A stretch of 21,484 nt of DNA from NCBI GenBank assembly GCA_029983435.1, contig JASBZN010000004.1, positions 1 to 21,484 of the forward strand. The letters are read 5' to 3'. Every line of letters begins with the position of its first letter. Positions within the stretch are counted from its first letter, which is position 1. This document shows, in pieces, positions 1 to 7,768 of the stretch. Source of the stretch: Urinicoccus sp. (lineage in GTDB: Bacteria > Bacillota > Clostridia > Tissierellales > Peptoniphilaceae). Both the position numbers and the translations under genes were made by a program. The notes under the pieces were generated by a model. It had not been told where the DNA came from. It saw only the letters and a program-made list of their open reading frames with translations, and ran no database searches.

Positions 1-533
1 GTCTTATGCCAATCCAAATGGTCTTGAGTAATATTTGTAAGAATAGCAACATTGGGATGAAAGTCCTGAATGTACTTCAGCTGAAAAGAGCTACATTCCA
101 AAACCACATAATCGCCATCTTGGATTTTATCCATAAGGTCAAAAACTCCCTTGCCAATATTTCCAGCAAGATGGACTCTTTTCCCTTCTTCCTGCAAAAT
201 ATGCGCCAAGGCCATGCTGGTAGTTGTTTTTCCGTTAGTCCCTGTAATGGCTGTTAGGTGGATATCTTTTTTTAGTAACTTTTGAAAAACCTCAATGTCT
301 GAATAAATAGGCACTCCTGCCTTTTCTAAAGACTGGATAATTTCTTGGTCTGGATGGATTCCAGGGCTCTTGATGCAATAGGCTAAGTCCTGGTATCTCT
401 CTTTTGTAAGTTCTAGATCCTTTGAAAGGTCAAGCTTGGCATCATAAATATAGATGGGATACTCTTTTTTTAAATAGGCATAAGCTGCCTTACCTGTTGT
501 TCCAAAACCTAAAATTCCTATTGCTTGTGTCAT
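1..533 (-). CDS. murD: UDP-N-acetylmuramoylalanine--D-glutamate ligase, N-terminal part (runs off left edge)
   Basis: Cytoplasmic Mur ligase that adds D-glutamate to UDP-MurNAc-L-Ala in peptidoglycan precursor synthesis. About 177 codons are visible of a family length near 450. The product starts MTQAIGILGFGTTGKAA, the Rossmann-like UDP-binding N-terminus of MurD. Further in are the ATP-binding P-loop ITGTNGKTTT (coded around 215-250) and the MurD stretch SSFQL followed by NITQDHLDWH near the left edge. The ATG (531-533) overlaps the mraY stop as ATGA, and a GGGGGG run lies five bases upstream, so translation is probably coupled to mraY. The C-terminal glutamate-binding domain lies outside the window. 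Confidence 0.96.
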   Translation of the reverse strand, partial: MTQAIGILGFGTTGKAAYAYLKKEYPIYIYDAKLDLSKDLELTKERYQDLAYCIKSPGIHPDQEIIQSLEKAGVPIYSDIEVFQKLLKKDIHLTAITGTNGKTTTSMALAHILQEEGKRVHLAGNIGKGVFDLMDKIQDGDYVVLECSSFQLKYIQDFHPNVAILTNITQDHLDWHK

Positions 534-1513
534 TTCATCCCCCCATAAACTAAGAGCAAATAAGCGAGAATACAAAGGAGAATAGACACTACAACAAATA
601 CTTTAACAACTTTTGTTTCATGCCACCCCTTTTGTTCATAGTGATGATGGAGTGGACTCATTAAGAAAACGCGCTTCCCTCTTAATTTAAAAGAAATCAC
701 CTGAATAATTACCGATAAAGTTTCCATAAAGTAAACACCTCCAGCAATTGGCAAGAGAATAGGAAGCTTTAATAAAACAGCCATTGATGCAACAGCTCCA
801 CCTAGGGCCAAAGATCCCGTATCGCCCATAAAGACTTTCGCTGGATACTTGTTATAAAGGAGAAAACCTCCTAAAGATCCTAGCAAAACTAGGGCAAAAC
901 GCATAACGGTAGGGTGGTTTAAATAGTTGGCAGCCAGGGCAAAAAAGATGGCCACAGTCATGGTTACAGAAGTAGACAAACCGTCTAAACCGTCTGTTAG
1001 ATTGACAGAATTTACAGTTCCCACTACGACAAAAATAATAAAAGGAATGTAGAAGGCCCCTAGGTCCCAATGAAGATTAACAAAGGGGACAATAATTTCT
1101 GTAGATAGTTTTTGTCCTTTTATTTGAACGAAAACTAAAATAAAGGCAATCAAAATTTGACATAGTAATTTTTGGAGGGCTGTAAAGCCTAAGTTTCTCT
1201 TTTTAATGACCTTGATATAGTCATCAAAAAAACCTACAAGACCAAAAGCAACTGTAGAAAAGATAAGAAGGAATCCCTCTACTGTGAAAAGCTTAAAGAT
1301 TAGCGCACAAATACATAGGCTGAGAATAAAAATAATCCCTCCCATTGTTGGCGTTCCTGCTTTGACAAAGTGAGAACTAGGTCCATCATCCCGAATACTC
1401 TGTCCTGCATTAAGGCGCTTTAGCTGGGGCAAGACCCACCGTCCTATTAAACTTGAAATAATAAAACTTATTAAAAGAATTCCTAAATTTTTTAGACTAA
1501 AAAACTCAGTCAT
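530..1513 (-). CDS. mraY: Phospho-N-acetylmuramoyl-pentapeptide transferase
   Basis: Integral membrane enzyme that transfers phospho-MurNAc-pentapeptide to undecaprenyl phosphate, giving lipid I. The 327-residue product has about ten hydrophobic segments and the family landmarks: RDDGP near residue 41, the Mg-binding pair D97-D98 in GFFDDYIK, NLTDGLDGL around 171-179, and MSPLHHHYEQKGW near the C-terminus. Length fits the family. The start ATG overlaps the PBP stop as TAATG and has GAGGAGAGG just upstream; the stop overlaps murD as ATGA. In many Firmicutes murE and murF sit between the PBP and mraY, but here the two genes are fused by overlap with nothing between. Confidence 0.98.
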   Translation of the reverse strand: MTEFFSLKNLGILLISFIISSLIGRWVLPQLKRLNAGQSIRDDGPSSHFVKAGTPTMGGIIFILSLCICALIFKLFTVEGFLLIFSTVAFGLVGFFDDYIKVIKKRNLGFTALQKLLCQILIAFILVFVQIKGQKLSTEIIVPFVNLHWDLGAFYIPFIIFVVVGTVNSVNLTDGLDGLSTSVTMTVAIFFALAANYLNHPTVMRFALVLLGSLGGFLLYNKYPAKVFMGDTGSLALGGAVASMAVLLKLPILLPIAGGVYFMETLSVIIQVISFKLRGKRVFLMSPLHHHYEQKGWHETKVVKVFVVVSILLCILAYLLLVYGGMK

Positions 1514-3861
1514 TACCTCTCCTCATTTCTTTGCGTTTCTTTATCTTCTTTCGATGCTCTTTTCTTGCTTTCCTTGGTTTTTTCTTTCCTTTTCTCTTCT
1601 CCGTCTTTTTTAGGCGCATCTCCCAAGGCTGGTTCAAAATAGAGGTCCATGGGTTTTTTCCAAGAGACAACGGAGCCGGCACTGGGTACTTGTTTTACTA
1701 ATTGCCCTGTCCCATGAATAGTGTATTCCACTTCTAAGGGTTCAAGAATTTCTTTTACTTCTTTCACATCTTTCCCCATAAGAATCGGCATGGTTAAGGT
1801 GTTGGTATCATTGGGATTTAAGTAAAGATCCACAATGGTTCCAGAATCTACAAGAGTGCCTGGTTTTGGCAACTGTTTCGTCACTAGAGTAAAGTCATTC
1901 ATTCCAGTATACTCAGTGTTAAACTTTAAACCCTTTTCTGTTAAAATCCTTCCAGCATCTTCAATGAGCATATTTTGTACATCTGGCACTTCTACTTCTA
2001 CTTTTTCACCAGAAGTTTTTCCCGTTTCCGTTTTTTCATACCCTTCATAGGATAAAATTTCTCCCAGCATTTTCCCTGCATAAGGAGCTGCCACTGCCCC
2101 TCCATAATATCCCTTTTTTGGTTCTTGAACAATCATAAGAAGGGTGTATTTTGGTTTTTCAATAGGTGCAACTCCAACAAAAGATGAGATGTATTGGTTT
2201 TCTTCGTAACCGCCATCTTTGGAAACCTTATTGGCTGTACCAGTTTTTCCACCAATTCGGTATCCTGGCACTGCAGCCCGGCTCCCACCACCTTCTATTA
2301 CTACTTTTCCCATTAAACTTAGCATCTTTTTCGACGTCGCTTTGGAAATTACTTGTCTTTTTACCCGAGGTTTATAAACTTGTACTGGTTTATTATCCAG
2401 AGTTTCAATATCTTTTAATACGTGAGGAACCATGAGGTTACCACCATTTGCTATAGCACTCACCGCATTAATCACTTGGATTGGCGTTGCTGCAATTCCG
2501 TGGCCAAAACTTACAGTATCCTGTTGAAGCTTAGAAACCTCTTCAAGGTCTTCAGGAATAAGCCCTTCCATCTCTCCTGGTAGGTCAATTCCTGTTTTTT
2601 GTCCAAAACCAAAGGCCCGAATATAACGTTCTTTACGATCTAAACCTAATTCTCGCCCCATGCGAACAAAACTGACGTTACAACTTTTAGCAAAACCTTC
2701 TGCCATAGTAATATCACCATGGGGATTAGGTAAGGATGCACACCGAATAGGTCCTCCAGGAACATCCCGGACATAGCCTGAACAGTAATAGTGCTTATCT
2801 TCCGTTGTAGTATGCTCTTCTAAAGCTGCTGCTGCAATAACAGTTTTAAAGGTAGAGCCAGGTTCATACATGTCGCTGACGCAAAAGTTTCTCCAATTGT
2901 CAAACCAAAGCTTGGCCTTGTCTTCTCCGTTTAAATCGGCCCATTTTTCCTGTTGATCTTTTGTCTGAGGTTTTTTCGGGAAATTTAAGTTGAAGTCTGA
3001 CTGATTGGTCATGGCCACAATAGCGCCAGTATCCACTTCTTGAACGATAACATTGATAGATTTGGCCTGGACTTCTTCCTTAGCCCTTTTGGCAATATCC
3101 TCCACAATCCCCTGGATACTTTCATCTAGGGTCAAGCGAACGTTCAAACCTTGGGTAGGAAGGTTGTTGTCTTCTTCTTCCATCGTTAGGGTTTGGTTTT
3201 TAGCATCTCTTAAGCCAACTCTTTTCCCCAGCATCCCAGCCAATTGATCGTTGTAGTATTTTTCTACCCCATAGGTCCCATAGCCATCTTGGTTCATAAA
3301 TCCTATGACATGGGCTGCTAAATTGTTCGCAGGATAAAACCGTTTTTGTTGGTCTTGAACATAAACCCCTCTTAAATCTGCATTTTGAATGTTTAAAGAA
3401 GTGGCTCGGTCAATATCCTTGGCCAAAATCACTTCATCTTTTTTGCTTTCCTTATATTTTTCATAAACTTCTTCCTTAGGAAGGTATAAAAGATTGGCAA
3501 GCTTGTTTAAGACTTGATCCAAAGCAGCTTGGTCTAAGGTTCCCTTTTTCATAAAGGCATTTTTATTTAAAGTCACAGTAGAAGCAGAAATATTAACAGC
3601 AAGTTTTTTCCCATTTCGGTCTAAAATATATCCCCTATCAGGCTGCAATACTTCATTACGCGACATCTGTGCTAAGGCTCTTTTTGCAATATCGTTGGAT
3701 TGTAAAATTTGTATTTGATAAAGTCGAACGACTAAACTACAAAATAAACACGTTGCGAAAAAAAGCAAAAAGAAAATTCTACTTCTTCGACGCTTAGCGC
3801 CATTTGATTTTCTTCCACTCTTTTTGGCAACGTGTCTATAGTTTCCATGGCGTGAGTTCAA
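1513..3861 (-). CDS. ftsI: Class B penicillin-binding protein with two PASTA domains (FtsI/PbpB/SpoVD type)
   Basis: Septal D,D-transpeptidase that cross-links peptidoglycan outside the membrane, normally paired with FtsW. The 782-residue product has a basic N-terminus, one membrane anchor (about 29-47), a PBP dimerisation region starting near DRGYILDRNG (75-84), and a transpeptidase domain with all three catalytic motifs: S336-T-F-K339, S393-C-N395 and K539-T-G541. Two PASTA repeats follow (about 621-682 and 690-750). A tail of roughly 40 residues is almost entirely Lys, Glu, Asp and Arg. The start is TTG at 3859-3861, overlapping the ftsL stop by four bases, with GGGGAGGG well placed upstream; no ATG occurs before residue 66. 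Two PASTA domains and the dcw position favour a vegetative division PBP; SpoVD usually has one PASTA domain. Confidence 0.95.
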   Translation of the reverse strand: MNSRHGNYRHVAKKSGRKSNGAKRRRSRIFFLLFFATCLFCSLVVRLYQIQILQSNDIAKRALAQMSRNEVLQPDRGYILDRNGKKLAVNISASTVTLNKNAFMKKGTLDQAALDQVLNKLANLLYLPKEEVYEKYKESKKDEVILAKDIDRATSLNIQNADLRGVYVQDQQKRFYPANNLAAHVIGFMNQDGYGTYGVEKYYNDQLAGMLGKRVGLRDAKNQTLTMEEEDNNLPTQGLNVRLTLDESIQGIVEDIAKRAKEEVQAKSINVIVQEVDTGAIVAMTNQSDFNLNFPKKPQTKDQQEKWADLNGEDKAKLWFDNWRNFCVSDMYEPGSTFKTVIAAAALEEHTTTEDKHYYCSGYVRDVPGGPIRCASLPNPHGDITMAEGFAKSCNVSFVRMGRELGLDRKERYIRAFGFGQKTGIDLPGEMEGLIPEDLEEVSKLQQDTVSFGHGIAATPIQVINAVSAIANGGNLMVPHVLKDIETLDNKPVQVYKPRVKRQVISKATSKKMLSLMGKVVIEGGGSRAAVPGYRIGGKTGTANKVSKDGGYEENQYISSFVGVAPIEKPKYTLLMIVQEPKKGYYGGAVAAPYAGKMLGEILSYEGYEKTETGKTSGEKVEVEVPDVQNMLIEDAGRILTEKGLKFNTEYTGMNDFTLVTKQLPKPGTLVDSGTIVDLYLNPNDTNTLTMPILMGKDVKEVKEILEPLEVEYTIHGTGQLVKQVPSAGSVVSWKKPMDLYFEPALGDAPKKDGEEKRKEKTKESKKRASKEDKETQRNEER

Positions 3862-4277
3862 AGAGATCCCTCCCCTTCATTTGCGCCAAATATTTTTAAA
3901 ATGGAGATAACCGGGCTCAAAAACACATTCTCTTTTACGTCTGTTTCAGCAACTTTTTTATCCACTTGGATATAGATTACTTGATCATCGTCAGGATATA
4001 CCATTCCTAATTTATATCTAGCAATGCTTGCTACCTCATCAGAACTCTTTATGCCGTCTAACTGCCCACTTATGGAGTCTTTTGTTTTTTTCAGTTCACT
4101 TATTTCTACATTTTGACGCTCAATGTTATTTTTAAGTTTTTCCAACTCTAGATAGTTTACCATAAGTACCAATAACATTAAAGCACAAAGGCCCCAAATT
4201 ATATATAAACCGAAAGGGAATACACCTTTGCTAGGCCTTCTGTTTATTTTTCTTTTTGTAGGCTTGCTATTCATCAT
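3858..4277 (-). CDS. ftsL: Cell division protein FtsL/DivIC-like
   Basis: Small bitopic divisome protein; family members form a complex with FtsB/DivIC and activate septal synthesis. From the ATG at 4277 it has 139 residues: a basic cytoplasmic N-terminus, one membrane segment (GLYIIWGLCALMLLVLMV), a coiled coil (LELEKLKNNIERQNVEISEL) and the septum-initiator style ending SIARYKLGMVYPDDDQVIYI. An upstream in-frame TTG at 4307 would overlap rsmH, but AAAGGAG at about 4278-4284 sits just before the tandem ATGATG, so I choose 4277 (4274 is equally possible and better spaced). It lies between rsmH and the PBP, the standard place. The family diverges fast, so the name rests on topology, motif and position. 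Confidence 0.88.
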   Translation of the reverse strand: MMNSKPTKRKINRRPSKGVFPFGLYIIWGLCALMLLVLMVNYLELEKLKNNIERQNVEISELKKTKDSISGQLDGIKSSDEVASIARYKLGMVYPDDDQVIYIQVDKKVAETDVKENVFLSPVISILKIFGANEGEGSL

Positions 4278-4290
4278 TAACTCCTTTAGC

Positions 4291-5220
4291 CTAAATCTTT
4301 TCTGCAATACGACATTTAGCAGAACTGGATCTTGGATTTTCTTTTAATTCCTCCGGACTAGCCTGTAAAGGTTTTCGTGTAATAATTTTAATCTCACGAA
4401 CCTTTTGGCAAGTACAAACTGGTTGTTCTGGTGGGCAAATACAATCTTTAAACGCATACTTAAAGGTTTCTTTCACAATCCGGTCTTCTAGAGAGTGGAA
4501 AGAAATCACTACGATTCTTCCTCCTGGATTTAACCATTGAATCATTTCATAGAGAGTGTCTTTTAAAACACCTAATTCATTGTTTACCTCAATGCGTAAG
4601 GCTTGAAAAATCCGTTTTGCAGGGTGACCTCCCTTTCTCCTTACTTGCTTTGGTATCGCCGCTTTAATAAGGTCCACCAGTTGAAAAGTAGTTTCAACTG
4701 GCTTATCTTGCCGCGCCTTTACAATAAACTCTGCAATCCTTTTAGACCAGCGTTCTTCACCATACTCCCGAAAAATTCGATCTAAATCCTCCAAGGAATA
4801 AGTGTTGACAATATCTTTAGCTGTAAAAGCCTTGCTTTGATCCATCCGCATGTCCAAGGGAGCATCAAAGCGGTAGGAAAACCCACGGTCTTCTTGGTCA
4901 AATTGGTAACTACTTACCCCTAGGTCCAATAAGATACCATCTAGGCCCTCAACGCCTTCCTTTTTCAAAGCTTGTGTAAAGTCCTTATAATTTAAGTGGT
5001 AAAAGGAAACAGATGAAAAATCCTTTAACTTTTCTTGACTGGCTTTTAAGGCATTTTCGTCTTGGTCCAAGCAAATAAGCTTTCCATCTTTTAGGCGCTG
5101 TAGAATCCCCATTGAATGATTCCCACCGCCTACAGTTCCATCTAAGTAAGTCCCATTTTCTTTAATTTTTAGTCCATCAAGAACCTCTTGATAGAGAACT
5201 GGAATATGATGAAACTCCAT
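4291..5220 (-). CDS. rsmH: 16S rRNA (cytosine-1402 N4) methyltransferase
   Basis: SAM-dependent methyltransferase acting on the decoding region of 16S rRNA (MraW family). The product of 309 residues starts MEFHHIPVLYQEVL, the canonical N-terminus, followed by the SAM-binding LDGTVGGGNHS, DLGVSSYQFD, and RRKGGHPAKRIFQALRIEVN. It ends with ARG-rich RIAEKI. A longer in-frame ATG at 5247 lies inside mraZ; AGGAGGAG six bases before the ATG at 5220 decides the shorter start. It follows mraZ after ten bases and precedes ftsL after thirteen. The paired Cys motif CICPPEQPVCTC is usual for this family. Confidence 0.97.
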   Translation of the reverse strand: MEFHHIPVLYQEVLDGLKIKENGTYLDGTVGGGNHSMGILQRLKDGKLICLDQDENALKASQEKLKDFSSVSFYHLNYKDFTQALKKEGVEGLDGILLDLGVSSYQFDQEDRGFSYRFDAPLDMRMDQSKAFTAKDIVNTYSLEDLDRIFREYGEERWSKRIAEFIVKARQDKPVETTFQLVDLIKAAIPKQVRRKGGHPAKRIFQALRIEVNNELGVLKDTLYEMIQWLNPGGRIVVISFHSLEDRIVKETFKYAFKDCICPPEQPVCTCQKVREIKIITRKPLQASPEELKENPRSSSAKCRIAEKI

Positions 5221-5230
5221 GTTGCTCCTC

Positions 5231-5662
5231 CTATATGCCAAGCTCACTCATCTTTTCAGCAATTAAATCAATTCCCAGAGCATCATCTGCTATATATGCA
5301 TTCCACAGGCTTTCGTCCCAAATTTCCACCCGGGTAGACACCCCTATAATTACTGATTCTTTTGTCAATTGAGCGTGATCTCGTAAGTTACTGGGGATTA
5401 AAATCCGCCCTTGGTTATCCAGAGAAGTTTCCGCAGCTCCTGCAAAGAAGAAACGTACAAAAGCTCTAGCGTCACGATTCGTTAGTGGGAGAAGTTTTAG
5501 CTTTTCTTCTATCCGTTTCCACTCTTCATTTGGATACACAAATAAACTGTGATCAAGGCCCTTTGTAATTACAAAAGACTGTCCCAGTTCTTCTCTGAAT
5601 TTGGTAGGTACAATGATTCGTCCCTTTTGATCCATTGTATGATGATATTCCCCAATAAACAT
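5231..5662 (-). CDS. mraZ: Transcriptional regulator MraZ
   Basis: Ring-forming AbrB-fold DNA-binding protein that controls the dcw operon. The product from 5662 has 143 residues, the family norm, with both SpoVT/AbrB-like halves: MFIGEYHHTMDQKGRIIVP at the N-terminus and TSLDNQGRILIPSNLRDHA in the second half. In-frame starts further upstream (5683) lack the conserved MFxGEYxH beginning. The Shine-Dalgarno is weak and is itself part of the fourth copy of a 10-bp-period repeat just upstream (5670-5705), which matches the type of site MraZ binds in Mollicutes. This suggests direct autoregulation of mraZ and the whole division cluster. Confidence 0.97.
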   Translation of the reverse strand: MFIGEYHHTMDQKGRIIVPTKFREELGQSFVITKGLDHSLFVYPNEEWKRIEEKLKLLPLTNRDARAFVRFFFAGAAETSLDNQGRILIPSNLRDHAQLTKESVIIGVSTRVEIWDESLWNAYIADDALGIDLIAEKMSELGI

Positions 5663-5669
5663 TTTTACA

Positions 5670-5705
5670 CCATCTCTTACCACTTAAACCCACTTCTCAC
5701 CACTT
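5670..5705 (-). promoter_or_regulatory. MraZ box array: four tandem sites with 10-bp period
   Basis: Reading the minus strand, AAGTGG occurs at 5705-5700, 5695-5690 and 5685-5680, with the degenerate AGATGG at 5675-5670. The spacing is exactly ten bases each time, one helical turn, so all boxes face the same side. The Mollicutes MraZ consensus known to me is AAAGTG[T/G] repeated with 3-base spacers, which gives the same period. The last box overlaps the mraZ ribosome binding site. Binding by MraZ is inferred from position and pattern. Confidence 0.85.
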
Positions 5706-5722
5706 CATCTTTATTTTACATG

Positions 5723-5751
5723 ATTTTAAGGAATAAGGCTACACATTTTAA
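5723..5751 (-). promoter_or_regulatory. Possible sigma-A promoter of the dcw cluster
   Basis: Minus strand TTAAAA (5751-5746), 17-base spacer, TAAAAT (5728-5723). The -35 matches TTGACA at only four of six positions. A second TAAAAT at 5718-5713 has no recognisable -35. If right, transcription would start just before the MraZ boxes. Confidence 0.35.
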
Positions 5752-5764
5752 GGGTTTTTAGGCA

Positions 5765-5796
5765 ATAAAAAAAGAAAGGGCACCTTGTCCCTCTCT
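5765..5796 (-). terminator. Intrinsic terminator after lgt
   Basis: Minus strand stem AGAGAGGG / CCCTTTCT (5796-5789 with 5780-5773, one G-U pair), eight-base loop, then a run of seven T. It lies between the lgt stop and the mraZ promoter region, so it separates the lgt operon from the dcw cluster. Confidence 0.8.
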
Positions 5797-5818
5797 TTTC
5801 TTTCTCTATATTTTTATT

Positions 5819-6559
5819 TTATTGTTTTTCTCTTTTGCTGGCTACGACATAAATAATCAAACAAGCAACAATTAAAAGGATACTGGTGATTTGTGCTGTG
5901 CGGAAGGGCCCAATCATTAAGCTATCCGTTCGCATTCCTTCGATAAAATACCGACCAATACTGTACAAAATCCCATAAAGGGCAAAGACTTGTCCCTTAA
6001 ACTTTCTTCGCTTAAAAATGACAAAAAACAAAAAGAAAAAGATTGCCACATCTAAGATGGATTCATACAAAAAAGTAGGGTGAACTCGAACCCCATTTAC
6101 TAAGATTCCCCAGGGAAGATCGGTAGGTCCTCCGTGGGCCTCTCCGTTCATAAAATTTCCCCAACGGCCAATCCCTTGGGCCAAAGCAAGACCTGGAGCT
6201 ACACAATCTGCCATATCCAGAAAATGGTAACCCTTTTTCTTACAATAAATAAGCCCCACTAGGATTCCTGCAACAATTCCTCCATGAATAGCCAGTCCTC
6301 CTTGGCGGATGTTAATAATTTCCGATATATGTTGGGAGTAGTAATCCCATTCAAAGATTACATACCAGACCCTGGCTCCCACAACTCCTAGGGGAACTCC
6401 CATAATTAAGAAATCATCAATGGCAACTTCTGGAATGTTTTCTGTTTGGCGAGTTAGGTACTTTGCCAATTCATAGGCAAAAATAACCCCCAAACCAATC
6501 AAAATCCCATACCATCTTATTTCCAAACCAAAGAGGGTAAAGGCAACTGGATTAGGCAT
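5819..6559 (-). CDS. lgt: Prolipoprotein diacylglyceryl transferase
   Basis: Membrane enzyme that moves diacylglycerol from phosphatidylglycerol to the lipobox cysteine of prelipoproteins. The 246-residue product has about seven hydrophobic segments and the Lgt landmarks: RQGGLAIHGG (85-94), GRWGNFMNGE (131-140, including the essential Arg equivalent to E. coli R143), HPTFLYES (160-167) and RYFIEGMRTDS (203-213). The start MPNPVAF at 6559 is preceded by AAGGAG; a longer reading from 6577 lies within deoC. Its ATG overlaps the deoC end by eight bases. The same operon carries a Lit-like transacylase, which acts on the lipoproteins Lgt makes. Confidence 0.97.
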   Translation of the reverse strand: MPNPVAFTLFGLEIRWYGILIGLGVIFAYELAKYLTRQTENIPEVAIDDFLIMGVPLGVVGARVWYVIFEWDYYSQHISEIINIRQGGLAIHGGIVAGILVGLIYCKKKGYHFLDMADCVAPGLALAQGIGRWGNFMNGEAHGGPTDLPWGILVNGVRVHPTFLYESILDVAIFFFLFFVIFKRRKFKGQVFALYGILYSIGRYFIEGMRTDSLMIGPFRTAQITSILLIVACLIIYVVASKREKQ

Positions 6560-7205
6560 TTTTTTCTCCTTCTGCAATGGCTATGCCTGCACTAACGCCT
6601 AAGCGATCTGCTCCAGCTTCAATCATTGCCTTTGCTGTTTTATAATCTCTAATTCCGCCAGAAGCCTTAATATAAGCCTTGTCTTTCACTGTTTCTTTAA
6701 TGAGTTTTACATCTTCCAAGAGCGCTCCTCCTGTAGAAAAACCTGTGGACGTCTTCACAAAATCCCCACCAGCTTCTACAACAAGTTGGCTCGCCTTGAC
6801 AATTTCTTCTTTTGTCAGTAGGCAGGTTTCAATAATCACCTTTAAGACATGGTCTCCAATGGCTTCTTTAATTTCTTGAATTTCTTTTTTTACCAGGTCT
6901 TCTTTCCCACTTTTTAAGGCCCCTATATTAATGACCATATCTATTTCATCTGCACCTTTTTTAATGGCATCTTTGGCTTCAAAAATTTTTGTCTCTAGGG
7001 TGTTGGCTCCTAGGGGAAAGCCAATCACTGTGGCAATTTTAACTTCTTGGTCTTGAAGCAAGTCTTTACAAAGCTCAATCCAACAGGGTTGAACACAAAC
7101 AGAGAAAAATTTGTAATCGGCTGCCTCTTGACAGAGTTTTTTAATCTGTTCTTCCGTTGATTCTGGCTTTAATAAGGTATGATCTATTCTTCGATTAATT
7201 CCCAT
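6552..7205 (-). CDS. deoC: Deoxyribose-phosphate aldolase
   Basis: Cytoplasmic class I aldolase that cleaves 2-deoxyribose 5-phosphate to acetaldehyde and glyceraldehyde 3-phosphate in deoxynucleoside breakdown. The 217-residue product is of family length and shows a DeoC TIM barrel: IDHTLLKPE (7-15), EIDMVINIGAL (87-97, with the catalytic Asp), the Schiff-base lysine K151 in DFVKTSTGFS and the second lysine K180 in IKASGGI. The start has AAGGGGAG upstream and overlaps the previous gene by 22 bases. There is no deoxynucleoside gene nearby; its place between a flavoprotein and lgt looks like an operon of unrelated housekeeping functions. Confidence 0.97.
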   Translation of the reverse strand: MGINRRIDHTLLKPESTEEQIKKLCQEAADYKFFSVCVQPCWIELCKDLLQDQEVKIATVIGFPLGANTLETKIFEAKDAIKKGADEIDMVINIGALKSGKEDLVKKEIQEIKEAIGDHVLKVIIETCLLTKEEIVKASQLVVEAGGDFVKTSTGFSTGGALLEDVKLIKETVKDKAYIKASGGIRDYKTAKAMIEAGADRLGVSAGIAIAEGEKNA

Positions 7206-7768
7206 TGACTCCCCTTCCTCCTATATATTCCATTTTCCTTCATAATATCTTGACTTAAAAAACCTCTTTCATAGGGCTCTTTGTCTGTATTATTTACTTG
7301 AACCACTCTGACCTTTTCATAACCCAAGGTTTTAAAAGTGATTTCCGCTTCTAAATAACTGGCATCAAACTGCCGAGGGTAGGACGGTGCCCCTGCCGTT
7401 ACTAAAAGACTTGCTTGCTTTTTCCCCTGCCAATTCATTTCATGGGGAAAGTAAGCTTGCATCCGGTCAATAAACTTTTTTAGTAACCAACTGAGTCCAT
7501 TAAAATAAACAGGACTTGCAAAAATAAGCTCCTCTGCAGCTTCCACTTTTTCATAAATCGGACTTAAGTCATCCTCTAACTTACACCTGGGCTTTTTTAA
7601 ACAGGCCTTACAGTGAATACATCCCTTAAAATCTAAGGTGTTTAAATCCACTATATCGACTAATTTATCCTTACCATAAAGGTCCAAATAGTCTTTTAAA
7701 AGTTTTTCTGTATTCCCGCCCTTGGTGGAATAGCCCACCAAGGCTAGGAGTTTTTCTTTATTTTCCAT
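7184..7768 (-). CDS. Iron-sulfur flavoprotein / flavodoxin-family oxidoreductase (Isf-like)
   Basis: Putative electron carrier of the NADPH-dependent FMN reductase superfamily. The 194-residue product has a flavodoxin-like start (LLALVGYSTKGGNTEKLL), then C50-x2-C53-x2-C56-x5-C62. That spacing matches the compact CX2CX2CX4-7C [4Fe-4S] motif of anaerobe iron-sulfur flavoproteins. FASPVYFNGLSWLLKKFIDR follows, typical of FMN-binding members. The ATG at 7768 has no good Shine-Dalgarno and lies 25 bases inside the end of the lit-like gene, so translation is probably coupled. In-frame sequence further upstream is lit read in another frame. Physiological partner unknown; the fold and cofactor types are fairly sure, the reaction is not. 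Confidence 0.88.
   Translation of the reverse strand: MENKEKLLALVGYSTKGGNTEKLLKDYLDLYGKDKLVDIVDLNTLDFKGCIHCKACLKKPRCKLEDDLSPIYEKVEAAEELIFASPVYFNGLSWLLKKFIDRMQAYFPHEMNWQGKKQASLLVTAGAPSYPRQFDASYLEAEITFKTLGYEKVRVVQVNNTDKEPYERGFLSQDIMKENGIYRRKGSQWELIEE

Noticed and set aside
852..1070. Cys-rich minus-strand ORF inside mraY
   Set aside because: Shadow frame of mraY, which is fully conserved across this stretch.
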